Positions 6,785-7,477 of a stretch of 7,477 nucleotides of DNA are shown here, piece after piece. How positions within the stretch are numbered: the stretch's first letter is position 1; each line of letters starts with the position of its first letter. A program made the translations under genes and the position numbers. Origin of the DNA: an uncultured bacterium (GTDB lineage: Bacteria; Cyanobacteriota; Vampirovibrionia; Gastranaerophilales; Gastranaerophilaceae); the NCBI GenBank assembly GCA_948742005.1, contig CAPYQR010000012.1, positions 1 to 7,477 on the forward strand. The letters run 5' to 3'. Below the pieces are notes generated by a model that saw only the letters and a program-made list of their open reading frames with translations, searched no databases and was not told the origin of the DNA.

Positions 6785-6825
6785 ATATTAACACATTTTA
6801 ATATTTTAATATAAAATGTTAATAT
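6785..6825. repeat. Imperfect inverted repeat, candidate operator
   Basis: The left arm ATATTAACACATTTTA (6785-6800) matches the reverse complement of the right arm TAAAATGTTAATAT (6812-6825) at all 14 positions, apart from a two-base CA insertion in the left arm. The arms are separated by 11 bases. The arms cover both boxes of the proposed kdsD promoter, so a repressor site is possible. It has no GC-rich stem or T-run and lies ahead of a gene, so it is not a typical terminator. Confidence 0.5.
6788..6815 (+). promoter_or_regulatory. Probable sigma-70-type promoter for kdsD
   Basis: TTAACA (6788-6793, five of six consensus bases) is separated by 16 bases from TATAAA (6810-6815, five of six). 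Transcription would begin near 6822, giving a leader of about 29 bases that contains the purine-rich site at 6831. The promoter sits inside an imperfect inverted repeat (6785-6825). It is the best-spaced pair of boxes in the divergent region, though AT-richness raises the chance of false matches. Confidence 0.5.
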
Positions 6826-6830
6826 AAATA

Positions 6831-6836
6831 AAGGAG
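6831..6836 (+). promoter_or_regulatory. Shine-Dalgarno-like site for kdsD
   Basis: AAGGAG is a strong match but lies 14 bases before the ATG at 6851, longer than the usual 5-10. An in-frame TAA at 6845-6847 excludes any longer coding start, so 6851 remains the start. The spacing may lower initiation efficiency. Confidence 0.5.
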
Positions 6837-6850
6837 AGCAGGGCTAAATT

Positions 6851-7477
6851 ATGGAAACAATAAATAAATTACAAAATAATGACTTAATAAACGCAATAAA
6901 CACAATAAATTGCGAAATTGAAGCAATCGAAGAACTTAAAACCCTGCTTGATGATAATCTTTCTCTCGCTTTGGATTTAATTGAAAATTCTACGGGCAGA
7001 ATAATTTTAACAGGCATGGGAAAATCAGGTCATATCGCCAAAAAAATCGCAGCCTCGCTTGCATCCACAGGCACACCCTCCTTTTTTATGCATCCTGCTG
7101 AAGCAAGCCATGGCGACCTTGGTATGGTTTCTGAAGAAGATGTAATTATTGCAATTTCAAACAGCGGTGAATCAAGAGAATTAATTGATATTTTAAATTA
7201 TTCAAAAAGATTCGGAATAAAACTCATTGCAATAACAAAAAATCCTCAAAGCTCGCTGGGTAAAGCAGGAGATATCGTTTTAAAACTCCCAAGCGCAAAA
7301 GAAGCATGCCCTCTCGGGCTTGCACCAACATCTTCTACGACTGCAACTCTGGTTTTAGGAGATGTTATAACAGTCGGAATGATTGAGCGCAAAGGCTTTT
7401 CAAAAGCACAATTTAACCAGCGCCACCCCGGAGGAAAACTCGGCTCAATCCTGCAAAAAGTTAAAGATTTAATGCAC
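6851..7477 (+). CDS. kdsD: D-arabinose 5-phosphate isomerase (KdsD/KpsF), 3'-truncated by the window edge
   Basis: This enzyme interconverts ribulose 5-phosphate and arabinose 5-phosphate, the first step towards Kdo of LPS inner core or Kdo-containing capsule. The 209 visible residues span the SIS domain: ILTGMGKSGHIAKKIAASLAS (52-72), FFMHPAEASHGDLGMV (78-93), AISNSGES (101-108), CPLGLAPTSSTTATL (153-167) and FNQRHPGGKLG (188-198). The residues corresponding to the catalytic set K59, E111, E152 and H193 of E. coli KdsD appear here as K58, E110, E151 and H192, with the same spacing. Family members are about 320-330 aa with two C-terminal CBS domains; those would lie to the right of the window. 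The symbol could equally be kpsF or gutQ, because the paralogues share this domain. The gene is transcribed away from its left neighbour, from its own promoter. Its presence argues for an LPS-bearing diderm. Confidence 0.93.
   Translation, partial: METINKLQNNDLINAINTINCEIEAIEELKTLLDDNLSLALDLIENSTGRIILTGMGKSGHIAKKIAASLASTGTPSFFMHPAEASHGDLGMVSEEDVIIAISNSGESRELIDILNYSKRFGIKLIAITKNPQSSLGKAGDIVLKLPSAKEACPLGLAPTSSTTATLVLGDVITVGMIERKGFSKAQFNQRHPGGKLGSILQKVKDLMH

Noticed and set aside
1..7477. CRISPR array, tRNA or rRNA gene, insertion sequence, phage genes
   Set aside because: I saw no regularly spaced repeats, no tRNA-like GTTCGAATC arm pattern, no rRNA blocks, and no transposase, integrase or phage protein motifs on either strand.

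Overview
The window is AT-rich, with frequent Lys, Asn and Ile codons, and uses the standard code. It looks chromosomal. Three things point to a diderm bacterium: a MurE ligase with the meso-diaminopimelate motif, a division gene block, and an arabinose-5-phosphate isomerase (KdsD/KpsF) of Kdo/LPS synthesis. Low GC, this gene mix and a long protein with an 'ISGINLNN...INFSSN' N-terminus fit gut Vampirovibrionia/Melainabacteria (Gastranaerophilales) best. That placement is an inference from style, not a search result; other low-GC host-associated diderms remain possible.

Positions 4-5327 (+ strand) are one compact run of six genes, probably an operon. Two small genes of unknown function (66 and 126 aa) come first. 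Then comes the core of the classical division and cell wall (dcw) cluster in its usual order: rsmH (mraW), an FtsL-like single-pass membrane protein, ftsI-type class B penicillin-binding protein, and murE. Gaps are 1 to 34 nt, with two gaps of a single base. MurE makes the UDP-MurNAc-tripeptide precursor in the cytoplasm. The penicillin-binding protein cross-links the finished wall at the septum. The FtsL-like protein would hold or activate that enzyme in the divisome. RsmH methylates 16S rRNA and usually travels with this cluster. mraZ, the usual first gene, is not next to rsmH, although it could lie beyond the left edge.

The main anomaly is rsmH. Its two halves lie in different frames: the N-terminal methyltransferase core in one, and the conserved HPATRVFQALRIEV-to-C-terminus part one base back. 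The linker between them is also about ten residues shorter than in family members. This suggests a small deletion of 3n+1 bases in a repeated A-rich stretch, either real or an assembly error.

Positions 5347-6720 (- strand) hold a convergent 457-aa gene of unknown function. It has a possible papain-like Cys/His/Asp arrangement (C185, H404, D425 or D427). It ends 19 nt from the end of murE with no clear terminator between them.

Positions 6721-6850 are a divergent promoter region. It contains a plausible promoter for the rightward gene, overlapped by an imperfect inverted repeat that could be an operator. From 6851 to the right edge is the SIS (sugar isomerase) domain of kdsD/kpsF, cut off before its CBS domains.
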